Of a DNA stretch of 64,000 bases, positions 35,756-43,686 are shown piece after piece. Made by a program: the position numbers and the translations under genes. The notes under the pieces were generated by a model. That model had not been told where the DNA came from, did not search any database, and saw nothing but the letters and a program-made list of their open reading frames with translations. Origin of the DNA: Zobellia laminariae (lineage in GTDB: Bacteria; Bacteroidota; Bacteroidia; Flavobacteriales; Flavobacteriaceae); NCBI RefSeq assembly GCF_009725995.1, contig NZ_RCNS01000002.1, positions 310,001 through 374,000 on the forward strand, in the 5' to 3' direction. The first letter of the stretch is position 1. The number at the start of each line of letters is the position of its first letter.

Positions 35756-36460
35756 TTATGATTTTCTTTTGGCTGTTTCTGTAAGTTCTGTCACAAGATT
35801 GGGTAAACCTTCTACGGCTGTTTTTGCAATAATAGAAAGGTTATCATAATTGTTTTCTGAAACATTTGGTTGTGGGTCTATAAAATAAATGGGAACACCA
35901 CTTTGGGCATAATCAATAAGACTTGCTGCTGGGTATACTTGCATAGATGTGCCAATGATTATAACTATATCAGCATTTTGAGTGGCAATTGCTGCTTGTT
36001 GTAAAAGAGGTACTGCCTCGCCAAACCAAACAATATGAGGGCGTAATTGGTGGCCTTTTTCACAATAGTCTCCTAAGTTCAAATCTTTTGACCAGGGAAT
36101 AATCACATTTTCATTTTTGGTGCTTCTAGCTTTAAGGAGTTCACCATGAATATGGATAAGGTTGGTGCTTCCTGCTCTTTCATGAAGGTCATCTACATTT
36201 TGTGTTACAATGGTAACATCATAAAATTCTTCAAGCTTAAAAAGTGCCTTATGGGCTTTGTTTGGGAAAACTTCGGGTAACTGCCTTCGTCTTTGATTAT
36301 AAAAATCAAGAACTAGTTTTGGGTTCCGGGCAAAACCTTCGGGCGAGGCAACATCCATTACATCATGCCCTTCCCATAGGCCACCCGCATCTCTAAAGGT
36401 GTTTATTCCACTTTCGGCACTAATACCAGCACCAGTCAAAACAGTAATTCTTTTCTTCAT
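35756..36460 (-). CDS. cobB: NAD-dependent protein deacylase (sirtuin, CobB type)
   Basis: This 234-residue sirtuin removes acyl groups from lysines using NAD. The NAD-binding motif TGAGISAESGINTFRDAGG is at the N-terminus. TQNVDDLHERAGS and the catalytic His in IHGELL follow, then IGTSMQVYPAASLI. The YNQR sequence in LDFYNQRRRQLP matches the Tyr-x-x-Arg of class III enzymes that prefer succinyl and malonyl groups. The zinc-ribbon region keeps only one cysteine (GDYCEKGHQLRPHIVWFGE), so the usual four-Cys site is absent. Confidence 0.92.
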   Translation of the reverse strand: MKKRITVLTGAGISAESGINTFRDAGGLWEGHDVMDVASPEGFARNPKLVLDFYNQRRRQLPEVFPNKAHKALFKLEEFYDVTIVTQNVDDLHERAGSTNLIHIHGELLKARSTKNENVIIPWSKDLNLGDYCEKGHQLRPHIVWFGEAVPLLQQAAIATQNADIVIIIGTSMQVYPAASLIDYAQSGVPIYFIDPQPNVSENNYDNLSIIAKTAVEGLPNLVTELTETAKRKS

Positions 36461-36495
36461 CGTTATAAAAATAGAGTTTTTATTATATTCGGTAC

Positions 36496-37167
36496 ATGGC
36501 AGATGAACAACTTCTTGAATATTTAGAGAATTTTATAAGCGAAGAAAGGAAACAACGGTTTTTAGAAGTACTTGAAGACCGAACAAAATTATTAACGGTT
36601 GCAATTGAAGATATTTACCAAATGCATAATACGAGTGCCGTAATTCGTAGTTGTGAAGTTTTTGGAATCCAGGAAGCGCATATTATAGAATCGCGGTTTG
36701 GTAAGAAGCTAGATAGCGAAATAGCTATGGGCGCCCAGAAGTGGGTAGATGTGCATCGTTATAAAAACACCCAGAACTGTATAAAAGCGCTAAAGCGGGA
36801 CGGTTATAAAATTATAGCAACTACACCGCATAATGATTCAAATTTTCTTGAGGATTTCAGGGTTGAAGGAAAAACAGCTCTATTGTTTGGTACTGAACGA
36901 AATGGGCTTAGCCAAGAAGCGATTGATATGAGTGACGGATTTTTGAAAATACCAATGTTGGGCTTTACAGAAAGTTTAAACATATCCGTTTCGGCAGCGA
37001 TAATTTTGCAGCACTTGACCGTAAAATTGAGAGCTACGGATTTGGAATGGGGATTGACCAAAGAAGAAAAGCTGGAGAAACGATTGGATTGGACTAAAAA
37101 ATCTGTAAGGAGTATTGATGATATTTTGAAAAGATATGAAACAGAAATCAAAAATGGGGATGCATAA
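36496..37167 (+). CDS. trmH: SpoU-family RNA 2'-O-methyltransferase (TrmH-like)
   Basis: This 223-residue protein with a SpoU-type knot methylates a ribose 2'-OH, most likely G18 of tRNA. Motif 1 NTSAVIRSCEVFGIQEAHII carries the catalytic Arg. Motif 2 is LLFGTERNGLSQEAID. Motif 3 IPMLGFTESLNISVSAAI forms the knotted SAM site. The length and the charged C-terminal tail fit TrmH rather than RlmB, which has an extra N-terminal domain. It is divergent from the sirtuin gene across 35 bases and ends at a bidirectional terminator. Confidence 0.9.
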   Translation: MADEQLLEYLENFISEERKQRFLEVLEDRTKLLTVAIEDIYQMHNTSAVIRSCEVFGIQEAHIIESRFGKKLDSEIAMGAQKWVDVHRYKNTQNCIKALKRDGYKIIATTPHNDSNFLEDFRVEGKTALLFGTERNGLSQEAIDMSDGFLKIPMLGFTESLNISVSAAIILQHLTVKLRATDLEWGLTKEEKLEKRLDWTKKSVRSIDDILKRYETEIKNGDA

Positions 37168-37234
37168 AATGAACGAATCTTTTCAAGACTAGAACCAAGT
37201 TGAATTTTTAAGAATAGATGAAGACCCGTGTAAT

Positions 37235-37282
37235 AAAAGCTATGATTTTTGAATGCTTGGTTTTCAAAAATTATAGCTTTTT
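37235..37282. terminator. Long bidirectional hairpin between trmH and the amylase gene
   Basis: AAAAGCTAT-g-ATTTTTGAA (37235-37253) pairs with TTCAAAAAT-t-ATAGCTTTT (37263-37281) around a 9-base loop, giving about 18 pairs with one mismatch. The A and T ends suit both directions. Confidence 0.82.
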
Positions 37283-37287
37283 GTATT

Positions 37288-39003
37288 CTACTCTTTTAGC
37301 TCTAACAGTGCTATATTAAAATCATTCTCTAGAAGCACTTTGCCGTTCGCCACAACAACTTCGGTTTCTGAATAGGTGTCATATAGTTTTGTTCCATCAC
37401 CAAAGAAACCTTTTACCCAGATAGATTTTTTACCCTTAGGTAAATCTAGTCCTATAACAACCTTGTCTTTAAAGTTTCCTTCAACATAAGTTCTGCTAAA
37501 AACATAAGGTTTTTTGCCAAGTCTTTTATGTTTTCCAGCTCCCACTGCCAAATGATTTCTTCTAAAAGTCCCTAGTTTTTTCCAATGTTGCAGTACCTCT
37601 TTGGTTCTAGAAAGACTATCTAGCTCATCCCAGTTCATAAACGAGCGTAAAGTAGCATCACCTTCAACAGGGTTATCTGTAGAGCCTTCTATGGTTAAAT
37701 CGCGAGCGGTTTCATCTCCGTAATAAATCTGTGAAGCCCCTGGCGTGAGAAGAAGAATATTTGCAGCTCTGAAAGGGTCTTTTCTTTCAGGATCAAAAGG
37801 ACTCCCGTCATCATGAGAAGTGAGGTAGTTTACTACACTTTTACCGATAAGGTCGGTATTCAACATTTTGTTATACTTACGAAAGATAGATTCATAATCT
37901 TTTTTGGCGTCTTCTTTAAGCTCAAAATTGATAAGACTTTTAAATCCATGGGCAAAGTAATCTACTTTCTTGTCATTAAAGTCGTACTCTCTTCCGTTGG
38001 AGATGCCATAGTTATAGACTTCGCCAACCATATAGAAAGGCTTGTCATCAAGTACTTTGTCAGGATGCATTTTTTTCCAGTTTTCAAAGGCAAACGACGC
38101 TTCCTTGTAAAGTTCTGACCATGCCTCTTCGTTTACATGTTTTACAGTATCTACTCTAAAACCATCTACACCCAGGTTATTGACATAATCAGTGAGCCAT
38201 TTTATAATATAGTATCTTGGAGCTCTTGGGTAACCGGTTCGTTCAAAGAACAGTTGTAATTCGTCTAGTTCTTGGCTTAAGCGGCCTTCTTCTTTCCATT
38301 TGGCCAAAAGTGCATCAGGAAGTTCAACAGGTTCGTTAGATTCAGTTCGGATGTCCGGTAGGTTTTCTACCAAAGTACATTCAACCGTAGTTTCATAGGT
38401 AGTAAAATCACATGTTGGTTCTTTTCTGACCCATTCATCTGGCCAAGCTCCATCAATTTCTGTAACGGGCCCTGTGTGGTTGAGGACAACATCTAGCAAG
38501 ACGCGAATACCATATTTGTGCGCGGTCTTAACCATTGTTTCTAAATCTTTTCTAGTTCCAAAATTTGGATCAAGATTTGTCCAGTCTTTGGCCCAATATC
38601 CGTGATAACCATAGGTGGTTCCAGTGCCTTCATCAGTACTACCATGAATCTGTTCTATAACAGGGGTAAACCATATGGCATTAATACCTAAATCCGAAAA
38701 ATAACCTTCTTCTATTTTTTTTGTAATTCCTGGAATATCACCTCCCATAAAACCTCTTAAAGGTCCAGTTGGCTCGGTTCGGTCAAAATTTACATCATTT
38801 TTGGTATTGCCATTATTAAACCTGTCGGTCAATAAGAAATAGATATTTGCTCCTTCCCAAGCAAAAGGAGCATTCTTTTGGGGTTCAATAGATTTGGGAA
38901 TGGTATCGGTTTTTACCGCTACCTCTTCTACAATATCCTTGCGTTGTTCTTTACAGGAGGCAAGGATTAGAAGTATAATAACCGCAGAGAGCAGTCTTTT
39001 CAT
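37288..39003 (-). CDS. GH13 alpha-amylase family lipoprotein
   Basis: This 571-residue lipoprotein (lipobox LILASC) carries a complete GH13 barrel. Region I is VLLDVVLNHTGP, region II GVDGFRVDTVKHV (nucleophile Asp), region III MVGEVYNYG (acid Glu) and region IV VNYLTSHDDGSPF (transition-state Asp). A C-terminal beta domain follows. It should hydrolyse alpha-1,4-glucans such as starch or glycogen at the cell surface. There is no SusC/SusD pair next to it, so it is not part of a local utilisation locus. The exact product range cannot be read. Confidence 0.93.
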   Translation of the reverse strand: MKRLLSAVIILLILASCKEQRKDIVEEVAVKTDTIPKSIEPQKNAPFAWEGANIYFLLTDRFNNGNTKNDVNFDRTEPTGPLRGFMGGDIPGITKKIEEGYFSDLGINAIWFTPVIEQIHGSTDEGTGTTYGYHGYWAKDWTNLDPNFGTRKDLETMVKTAHKYGIRVLLDVVLNHTGPVTEIDGAWPDEWVRKEPTCDFTTYETTVECTLVENLPDIRTESNEPVELPDALLAKWKEEGRLSQELDELQLFFERTGYPRAPRYYIIKWLTDYVNNLGVDGFRVDTVKHVNEEAWSELYKEASFAFENWKKMHPDKVLDDKPFYMVGEVYNYGISNGREYDFNDKKVDYFAHGFKSLINFELKEDAKKDYESIFRKYNKMLNTDLIGKSVVNYLTSHDDGSPFDPERKDPFRAANILLLTPGASQIYYGDETARDLTIEGSTDNPVEGDATLRSFMNWDELDSLSRTKEVLQHWKKLGTFRRNHLAVGAGKHKRLGKKPYVFSRTYVEGNFKDKVVIGLDLPKGKKSIWVKGFFGDGTKLYDTYSETEVVVANGKVLLENDFNIALLELKE

Positions 39004-39053
39004 AAGAGTTCTATTTTCTCTAAAGCTATAAAATGCAATGGGAAATAGAAAAT

Positions 39054-39842
39054 TTATTTTTTACGATTCAATACTTTGAAATCTTCGTAGCAACTACTTA
39101 TAGCATCTAAAATTTGTAAATCGTTGGCAGTTTTTATGAACGATTTTGAGTAATTGCAATTATTAAGAATATCTTGAATGTCTAACTTCTCTATCTGAAG
39201 CAGTTCCATTAAGACTTCACGATCAAACTTAGAAGCCAAAAGATCACGTATTTGGTCGTCTTCTTTTATTTTGCGTAGTTTTTTCATCTGGTTTGGCTGC
39301 TTGCCAAAAAGATTACGCAACAAATCTGCAGGGTTTAAGATAGCACCTAAAACTTTGGTGACGGCACTAGGGTTTTTGTTACCTCCTTCGTAGCCTACGG
39401 AAAGGCCAGATATACTATACTGGTATGCATTATTTATTGGAGCATTCTTAACATCTATTTCAAGATAGCCTGTAAGCTGATAAGGTCTAACGATTACCTC
39501 TTCTAAAGCATAGGCAAGTTCTGTTAAGGCAATTTTAGTGTTCTCGAACTTGAACATGTCATTCGTAACCCTAATTTTTTGAGACTTGAAACCTAAATAG
39601 GAAAAGTACAGGATGTCATCTACAGACGCGATAATTGTAAACTCTCCATCATCTTTTGTAATGGTTCCTTTAACCTTGTTCAAGTTTATAATATGAACAC
39701 TGCCCATAGGGGCATCTGTTTGGGCGTTTACAACTATGGCCTTTATTTCTTTTTCCTCTAGTATTTCTTCTTCTTGAGCGAACGAGAAGGTTGATATAAA
39801 GAGCAGAATTATAATTGAGATTGGTTTCATTGCTTTTAGCAT
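39054..39842 (-). CDS. Carboxypeptidase-regulatory-like domain protein, exported
   Basis: This 262-residue protein has a signal peptide (ISIIILLFISTFSFAQEEE). A CarboxypepD_reg-like (Ig-like) domain follows at about 30-125: AIVVNAQTDAPMGSVHIINL, GTITKDDGEFTI and ILYFSYLGFKSQKIRV. The remainder has no recognised domain (FGKQPNQMKKLRKIKEDDQI and more). Such domains usually front TonB-dependent receptors, but here there is no barrel. It may be a peptidase-like or adhesion protein of unknown role. The start could be at either Met 1 or Met 5. Confidence 0.78.
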   Translation of the reverse strand: MLKAMKPISIIILLFISTFSFAQEEEILEEKEIKAIVVNAQTDAPMGSVHIINLNKVKGTITKDDGEFTIIASVDDILYFSYLGFKSQKIRVTNDMFKFENTKIALTELAYALEEVIVRPYQLTGYLEIDVKNAPINNAYQYSISGLSVGYEGGNKNPSAVTKVLGAILNPADLLRNLFGKQPNQMKKLRKIKEDDQIRDLLASKFDREVLMELLQIEKLDIQDILNNCNYSKSFIKTANDLQILDAISSCYEDFKVLNRKK

Positions 39843-39867
39843 ACGGGGTTAAAAATACTAAACAAAA

Positions 39868-39898
39868 CAAAAAAATACGCCGAAGCGTATTTTTTAAT
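39868..39898 (-). terminator. Terminator of the DEAD-box helicase gene
   Basis: AAAAATACGC (39871-39880), loop CGAA, GCGTATTTTT (39885-39894). On the reverse strand the stem is followed by T, about 45 bases after the helicase stop. It lies between the helicase and the start of the next reverse-strand gene. Confidence 0.8.
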
Positions 39899-39934
39899 AT
39901 AGAATTAACTTAAAATGTAAGTTGTTTTGTAGTC

Positions 39935-41746
39935 CTAAAAGAAGTCACTTCTGCTTTTGCTGCTGCTACCACTTCTTCTCTTTCCTGAATGGCTAGATTT
40001 ACCTCTAGAAGAGCTTCTGTTATTGTCTCTACCTCTAGATCTACCACCACGATCACTGCTGTCACGGTCACTTCTTCCTCTGCCACCGCCGCTTCTACCT
40101 CTATTACCACCGCCGCTTCCGCCAGGGTTTTTAGAAACTTCAACGTTAATGAATCTACCTTCTAGTTTAAAGTCGGTAAAAAATGAAAGAATTTTTTCAG
40201 TATGTTCAGCTTCCGTATTAAAGAAAGAAAATGAATCCTTTGTGTCAACCTTGTAAACATCCTCTTTTCCAAGGCTTAAAGTATCACGTAAGAAGTCTTT
40301 TAAAGACATCCAATCGTAACCATCTTTTTCTCCAACATTTATGAAATAGCGAACAGATCCGTTAGAAGGTGCACTTGCGCCTCTATCTCTATCTCCTCTT
40401 TCTCTATCACGACCGCGGTCATCAGAGCTGCTTATATCTTTAGTTTTGTTGTAGTAGTTTGAAAAACGCGTAAACTCAACAGATACTATTTTCTTGATAA
40501 GTTCATCGCGATCAATGCCTTCAAGAACGTCATTAATTGCCGGTAGGTAATTTTCAACGTCTTTGTTTATTTTAGTATCCTTGATTTTATTGGCCAAGTG
40601 ATACAGTTGTATTTCGCATATTTCAATTCCTGTAGGAATCTTTTTGGAAAGAAAAGATTGTTGAATCTTTTTCTCCATTGCGTTAATCTTGCGCATTTCA
40701 CTTCTGGTAATGATTACCATAGAAATACCAGATTTTCCCGCTCTACCTGTACGACCACTACGGTGGGTATAAGTTTCTATTTCATCAGGAAGTTGGTAGT
40801 TGATTACGTGTGTAATATCATCAACATCAATACCACGAGCAGCTACATCTGTTGCAACCAACATTTGTATTTGTTTCTTACGAAACGAGTTCATCACTAA
40901 ATCTCGTTGGTTTTGACTTAAATCGCCATGTAATGCTCCTGCACTGTACCCATCTTCGATAAGCTTTTCGGCTACACGTTGCGTATCTCTTTTAGTTCTA
41001 CAGAAAACAACCGAGAAAATATCTGGGTTAGCGTCTGCAAGTCTCTTAAGAGCAGGGTATCTATCTCTTCCTCCAACTACGTAATATTCGTGTTGTACAG
41101 TTGAAGTTCCTGCATTTTTAGCGCCTACTGTAATTTCAGTAGGGCTGTTCATGAATTTTTTGGCAATGGTTGCTACTTCTCTTGGCATAGTTGCAGAAAA
41201 CAACCAAGTAGACTTGTCTTTAGGAGTATTCGAAAGAATATCCTTTATATCTTCAAAAAAGCCCATGTTGAGCATTTCATCAGCTTCATCAAGAATACAG
41301 TAGTCAATTTTGGTAATATCAACAAGACCACGGCTGATCATATCTTTCATTCGGCCAGGAGTTGCAACAACTATCTGTGCGCCACGTTTGATCTGTCTTG
41401 CTTGGTCTGTTATGCTAGCTCCACCATAAATAGCAACGGTGTTTAAACCTTTTACATATTTAGAGTAAGCTTGTATCTCATTTGTAATCTGCAAACATAG
41501 TTCACGAGTAGGGGAGAGTATTAAACCTTGGGTAGTTCTACTGGCACTATCAAGTTTCTGGATTAACGGAAAACCAAAGGCGGCCGTTTTACCAGTTCCT
41601 GTTTGCGCAAGCGCAACAAGATCCATTTCGCTTTCCAATAAAAGTGGGATTGCTTTTTCCTGTACTTCAGATGGGGTTTCAAAACCCATATCTTTTACAG
41701 CATCTAATAGGGGCTGACTTAGCCCTAATTCTTCAAATTTTGTCAT
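39935..41746 (-). CDS. DEAD-box RNA helicase with DbpA-type RNA-binding domain and RG-rich tail
   Basis: This 603-residue helicase has Q motif FEELGLSQPLLDAVKDMGFE, Walker A AQTGTGKT near residue 45, DEAD in CILDEADEMLNMGF, motif III SATMPRE, and motif VI HRSGRTGRAGKSG. A DbpA-like RNA-binding domain (VRYFINVGEKDGYDWMSLKD) follows at about 460-540. The last 60 residues or so are a low-complexity Gly/Arg/Ser tail (GGSGGGNRGRSGGGRGRSDR and on). It unwinds structured RNA in ribosome assembly or cold adaptation, as CsdA does. It is monocistronic with its own terminator. Confidence 0.94.
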   Translation of the reverse strand: MTKFEELGLSQPLLDAVKDMGFETPSEVQEKAIPLLLESEMDLVALAQTGTGKTAAFGFPLIQKLDSASRTTQGLILSPTRELCLQITNEIQAYSKYVKGLNTVAIYGGASITDQARQIKRGAQIVVATPGRMKDMISRGLVDITKIDYCILDEADEMLNMGFFEDIKDILSNTPKDKSTWLFSATMPREVATIAKKFMNSPTEITVGAKNAGTSTVQHEYYVVGGRDRYPALKRLADANPDIFSVVFCRTKRDTQRVAEKLIEDGYSAGALHGDLSQNQRDLVMNSFRKKQIQMLVATDVAARGIDVDDITHVINYQLPDEIETYTHRSGRTGRAGKSGISMVIITRSEMRKINAMEKKIQQSFLSKKIPTGIEICEIQLYHLANKIKDTKINKDVENYLPAINDVLEGIDRDELIKKIVSVEFTRFSNYYNKTKDISSSDDRGRDRERGDRDRGASAPSNGSVRYFINVGEKDGYDWMSLKDFLRDTLSLGKEDVYKVDTKDSFSFFNTEAEHTEKILSFFTDFKLEGRFINVEVSKNPGGSGGGNRGRSGGGRGRSDRDSSDRGGRSRGRDNNRSSSRGKSSHSGKRRSGSSSKSRSDFF

Positions 41747-41887
41747 AAAAAAGGTATACTTAAATCGCTAATAGGTGTGTTGCATAGAGCGATTATCGTA
41801 TATAACCTTAGTACTCAGAACAACACCTGCCATACCGGCGGCGTTAAAATTAAGGCGCAAAGGTACGTTTTATTATTTAAATAGCTA

Positions 41888-42457
41888 TTATTGTAGAAAA
41901 TCTAATAGTTTTTTGATAGCTAACCCCCTGTGGCTTATGCTGTTTTTAGTTTTTAGAGGAAGCTCGGCAAAAGTTTGTTTATAGCCGTTAGGTTGGAATA
42001 CAGGGTCGTATCCAAAACCTTTGGAACCTTTCTTTTCTTTTATTATTACGCCTTCTACAATACCGTTAAAGATGTGCTTCTCTTTATTTAAGTTTAAGGC
42101 AATTACTGTTTTAAAGTGGGCTTCACGATTTTCTTTGTCTTCTAGATTTTTTAAAAGTTTGTTCATGTTGTCGTCAGCATCTTTTGTTTCGCCTGCATAT
42201 CTAGCGGAATACACCCCAGGTTCACCATTTAAGATGTCTACTATAAGACCTGTATCATCTGCAAAGCATGCTAGACCATAGGTTTTGGTAACATAATCAG
42301 CTTTTATTTGAGCATTCTCTTCTAAGGTTGCCCCGGTTTCAGGTATTTCATCAAAACAGCCAATATCAGTTAATGAGACCAATTCTATATGTGGGGGAAC
42401 AAGTTTTTTAACTTCGTCTAATTTGTTTTTGTTGTGTGTTGCGAAAACAAGTTTCAT
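41888..42457 (-). CDS. rdgB: Non-canonical purine NTP pyrophosphatase (RdgB/HAM1)
   Basis: This 189-residue enzyme hydrolyses dITP, ITP and XTP to monophosphates, keeping deaminated purines out of nucleic acids. The motifs are FATHNKNKLDEVKKL at the N-terminus, ETGATLEENAQIKADY, and FADDTGLIVDILNGEPGVYS then ARYAGE. The C-terminal KGSKGFGYDPVFQPNGY and SHRGLAIKKLL follow. The length is typical. It is divergent from the methyltransferase-like gene with about 80 bases between the start codons. Confidence 0.95.
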   Translation of the reverse strand: MKLVFATHNKNKLDEVKKLVPPHIELVSLTDIGCFDEIPETGATLEENAQIKADYVTKTYGLACFADDTGLIVDILNGEPGVYSARYAGETKDADDNMNKLLKNLEDKENREAHFKTVIALNLNKEKHIFNGIVEGVIIKEKKGSKGFGYDPVFQPNGYKQTFAELPLKTKNSISHRGLAIKKLLDFLQ

Positions 42458-42512
42458 GTAAATTGATTTAAGATTGTTTTTAAACGAATGCCTTTAGCGG
42501 TCTCAAAAATAG

Positions 42513-42520
42513 TAATTTTG
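42513..42520 (+). promoter_or_regulatory. -7 box upstream of the methyltransferase-like gene
   Basis: TAATTTTG matches TAnnTTTG and lies 21 bases before the ATG at 42542. Its position supports that ATG over the in-frame upstream one at 42488, which would lie before the transcription start. No clear -33 TTTG is visible. Confidence 0.5.
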
Positions 42521-42541
42521 AAAAGCTATAAATATTCTAAT

Positions 42542-42994
42542 ATGGAGTTAAAGATACCTCCCGCAGTTGTTTTTCTGATTTTTGCAGGTTTGATGTATCT
42601 GCTTGCTACGTTTTTGCCTTTTGGTTATTTCGATTTTTTTGGTAGGTATTATTTAATCATTTTTTTATTGGCTTTTGCTAGTATTGTGGCTGCAATTGCT
42701 CTTTTTCAATTTTTTCGTTTGCGAACTACTATTGACCCAACTAATCCTTCTAAGGCGAGTAAGTTGGTAGAAAATGGAATTTTTGCCTATTCTAGAAACC
42801 CTATGTATTTGGCTTTGCTTTTGCTTTTGTTGGCTTTAGGCGTATGGCTTGGTAATGCATTCAATACTTTGTTGGCAGCTGGTTTTGTCGGGTATATGAA
42901 TCGATTTCAAATCATTCCTGAAGAGATGGCACTTTTGAAACTTTTTGGTAAAGGATACAAGCAGTATTGTGTAAATGTCCGAAGGTGGTTCTGA
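42542..42994 (+). CDS. Isoprenylcysteine carboxyl methyltransferase-like membrane protein
   Basis: I use the ATG at 42542, giving 150 residues starting MELKIPPAVVFLIFAGLMYL, because a -7 promoter box lies between it and the in-frame ATG at 42488. Four or so membrane segments are visible. The conserved C-terminal region is SKLVENGIFAYSRNPMYLAL, and the EEMALLKLFGKGYKQYCVNV stretch matches the ICMT/PEMT-like family of SAM-dependent integral membrane methyltransferases. The substrate in bacteria is unknown. The gene ends just before the operator cluster of the next operon. Confidence 0.85.
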   Translation: MELKIPPAVVFLIFAGLMYLLATFLPFGYFDFFGRYYLIIFLLAFASIVAAIALFQFFRLRTTIDPTNPSKASKLVENGIFAYSRNPMYLALLLLLLALGVWLGNAFNTLLAAGFVGYMNRFQIIPEEMALLKLFGKGYKQYCVNVRRWF

Positions 42995-42997
42995 ATT

Positions 42998-43073
42998 ATA
43001 AGCAATATAGCTTATAATATAAAATATTAGCGTTTTAGCTTATATTTTTGTATATTAGCGTTTTAGCTTATAT
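42998..43073 (+). promoter_or_regulatory. Three phased operator-like repeats with embedded -7 box
   Basis: Three sites share the core AGC-N6-GCT followed by TATA. Site 1 has TATAAGC-AATATA-GCTTATA (42998-43015), a perfect inverted repeat. Sites 2 and 3 are identical 22-base direct repeats at 43024-43045 and 43052-43073, each with TTAGC-GTTTTA-GCTTA. The AGC positions are 43001, 43029 and 43057, so spacing is exactly 28 bases both times. A TATTTTTG -7 box (43043-43050) lies between sites 2 and 3, so a bound protein would block initiation. The downstream gene encodes an HTH protein, which suggests autoregulation. Confidence 0.75.
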
Positions 43074-43077
43074 AATT

Positions 43078-43686
43078 ATGATAGCAATAATTACTGGAGA
43101 TATTATTAATTCCGAGAACCACAACTCATCAGAGTGGCTAGGTATTCTTAAGGATTACTTATCCAAACTGGGTAAATCACCCATAGATTGGGAGGTTTAT
43201 AGGGGAGACGAGTTTCAATTAAAAATAGCAAAGGAAGATGCTTTACAGGCAGCAATACATATTAAGGCATTAATAAAAACGGTAAAGGGCTTAGATGTCC
43301 GTATGGGCATTGGCTTGGGCGGCGAAACATTTAAGGGGGTTGGCGTTAGTGAGTCCAACGGTCCTGCGTATCATAGGTCAGGAAGAACTTTTGAATCCCT
43401 TAAGGAAGATAAACTCAATTTAACTATTGCTACGGGCAATGGCTTTTTTGATGATACTTTAAATCTTATGCTTAAGTTGGCGCTTCATTTTATGGATGAT
43501 TGGAGCACGGTATCGGCAGAGATAATCGTATTGGCTTTAGATAATCCTGATGCTTCGCAACGTGAAATAGCCGAAAGACTAAATATTCAACAGTCTGCGG
43601 TAAGTCAACGTCAAAAAAGGGCTCGTCTAGATTTGGTTCTAGAATTATTAGAGTATTATTCAAAAACTTTAAAAGAATTAAGTTAG
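43078..43686 (+). CDS. SatD-like protein with C-terminal HTH, probable autoregulator
   Basis: The frame is open from 43048, but that part is translated operator repeat, so I take the ATG at 43078, giving 202 residues starting MIAIITGDIINSEN. The N-terminal 150 residues match the SatD family. They also read like a class III nucleotide-cyclase fold: Asp in ITGDIINSE, a second Asp in VYRGDEFQLKI, then VRMGIGLGGETFKGVG and HRSGRTFESL. The C-terminus has a helix-turn-helix (ASQREIAERLNIQQSAVSQR). A ligand-sensing transcription regulator is the natural inference. Whether it has catalytic activity is unknown. The DUF3307 gene starts at the next base. Confidence 0.8.
   Translation: MIAIITGDIINSENHNSSEWLGILKDYLSKLGKSPIDWEVYRGDEFQLKIAKEDALQAAIHIKALIKTVKGLDVRMGIGLGGETFKGVGVSESNGPAYHRSGRTFESLKEDKLNLTIATGNGFFDDTLNLMLKLALHFMDDWSTVSAEIIVLALDNPDASQREIAERLNIQQSAVSQRQKRARLDLVLELLEYYSKTLKELS

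Noticed and set aside
39957..40256. Leu/Pro-rich ORF on the forward strand
   Set aside because: It is the antisense of the Gly/Arg/Ser-rich helicase tail; low-complexity repeats keep several frames open. No start signal or family match.
42998..43073. Possible CRISPR-like or other repeat array
   Set aside because: Only two identical copies plus one partial are present, the spacer between them is 6 bases, no cas genes are near, and the position over a promoter fits operators better.
43048..43077. Upstream TTG start for the SatD-like gene
   Set aside because: The added residues are a translation of the operator repeat, and the -7 box lies just before; ATG at 43078 is the sensible start.
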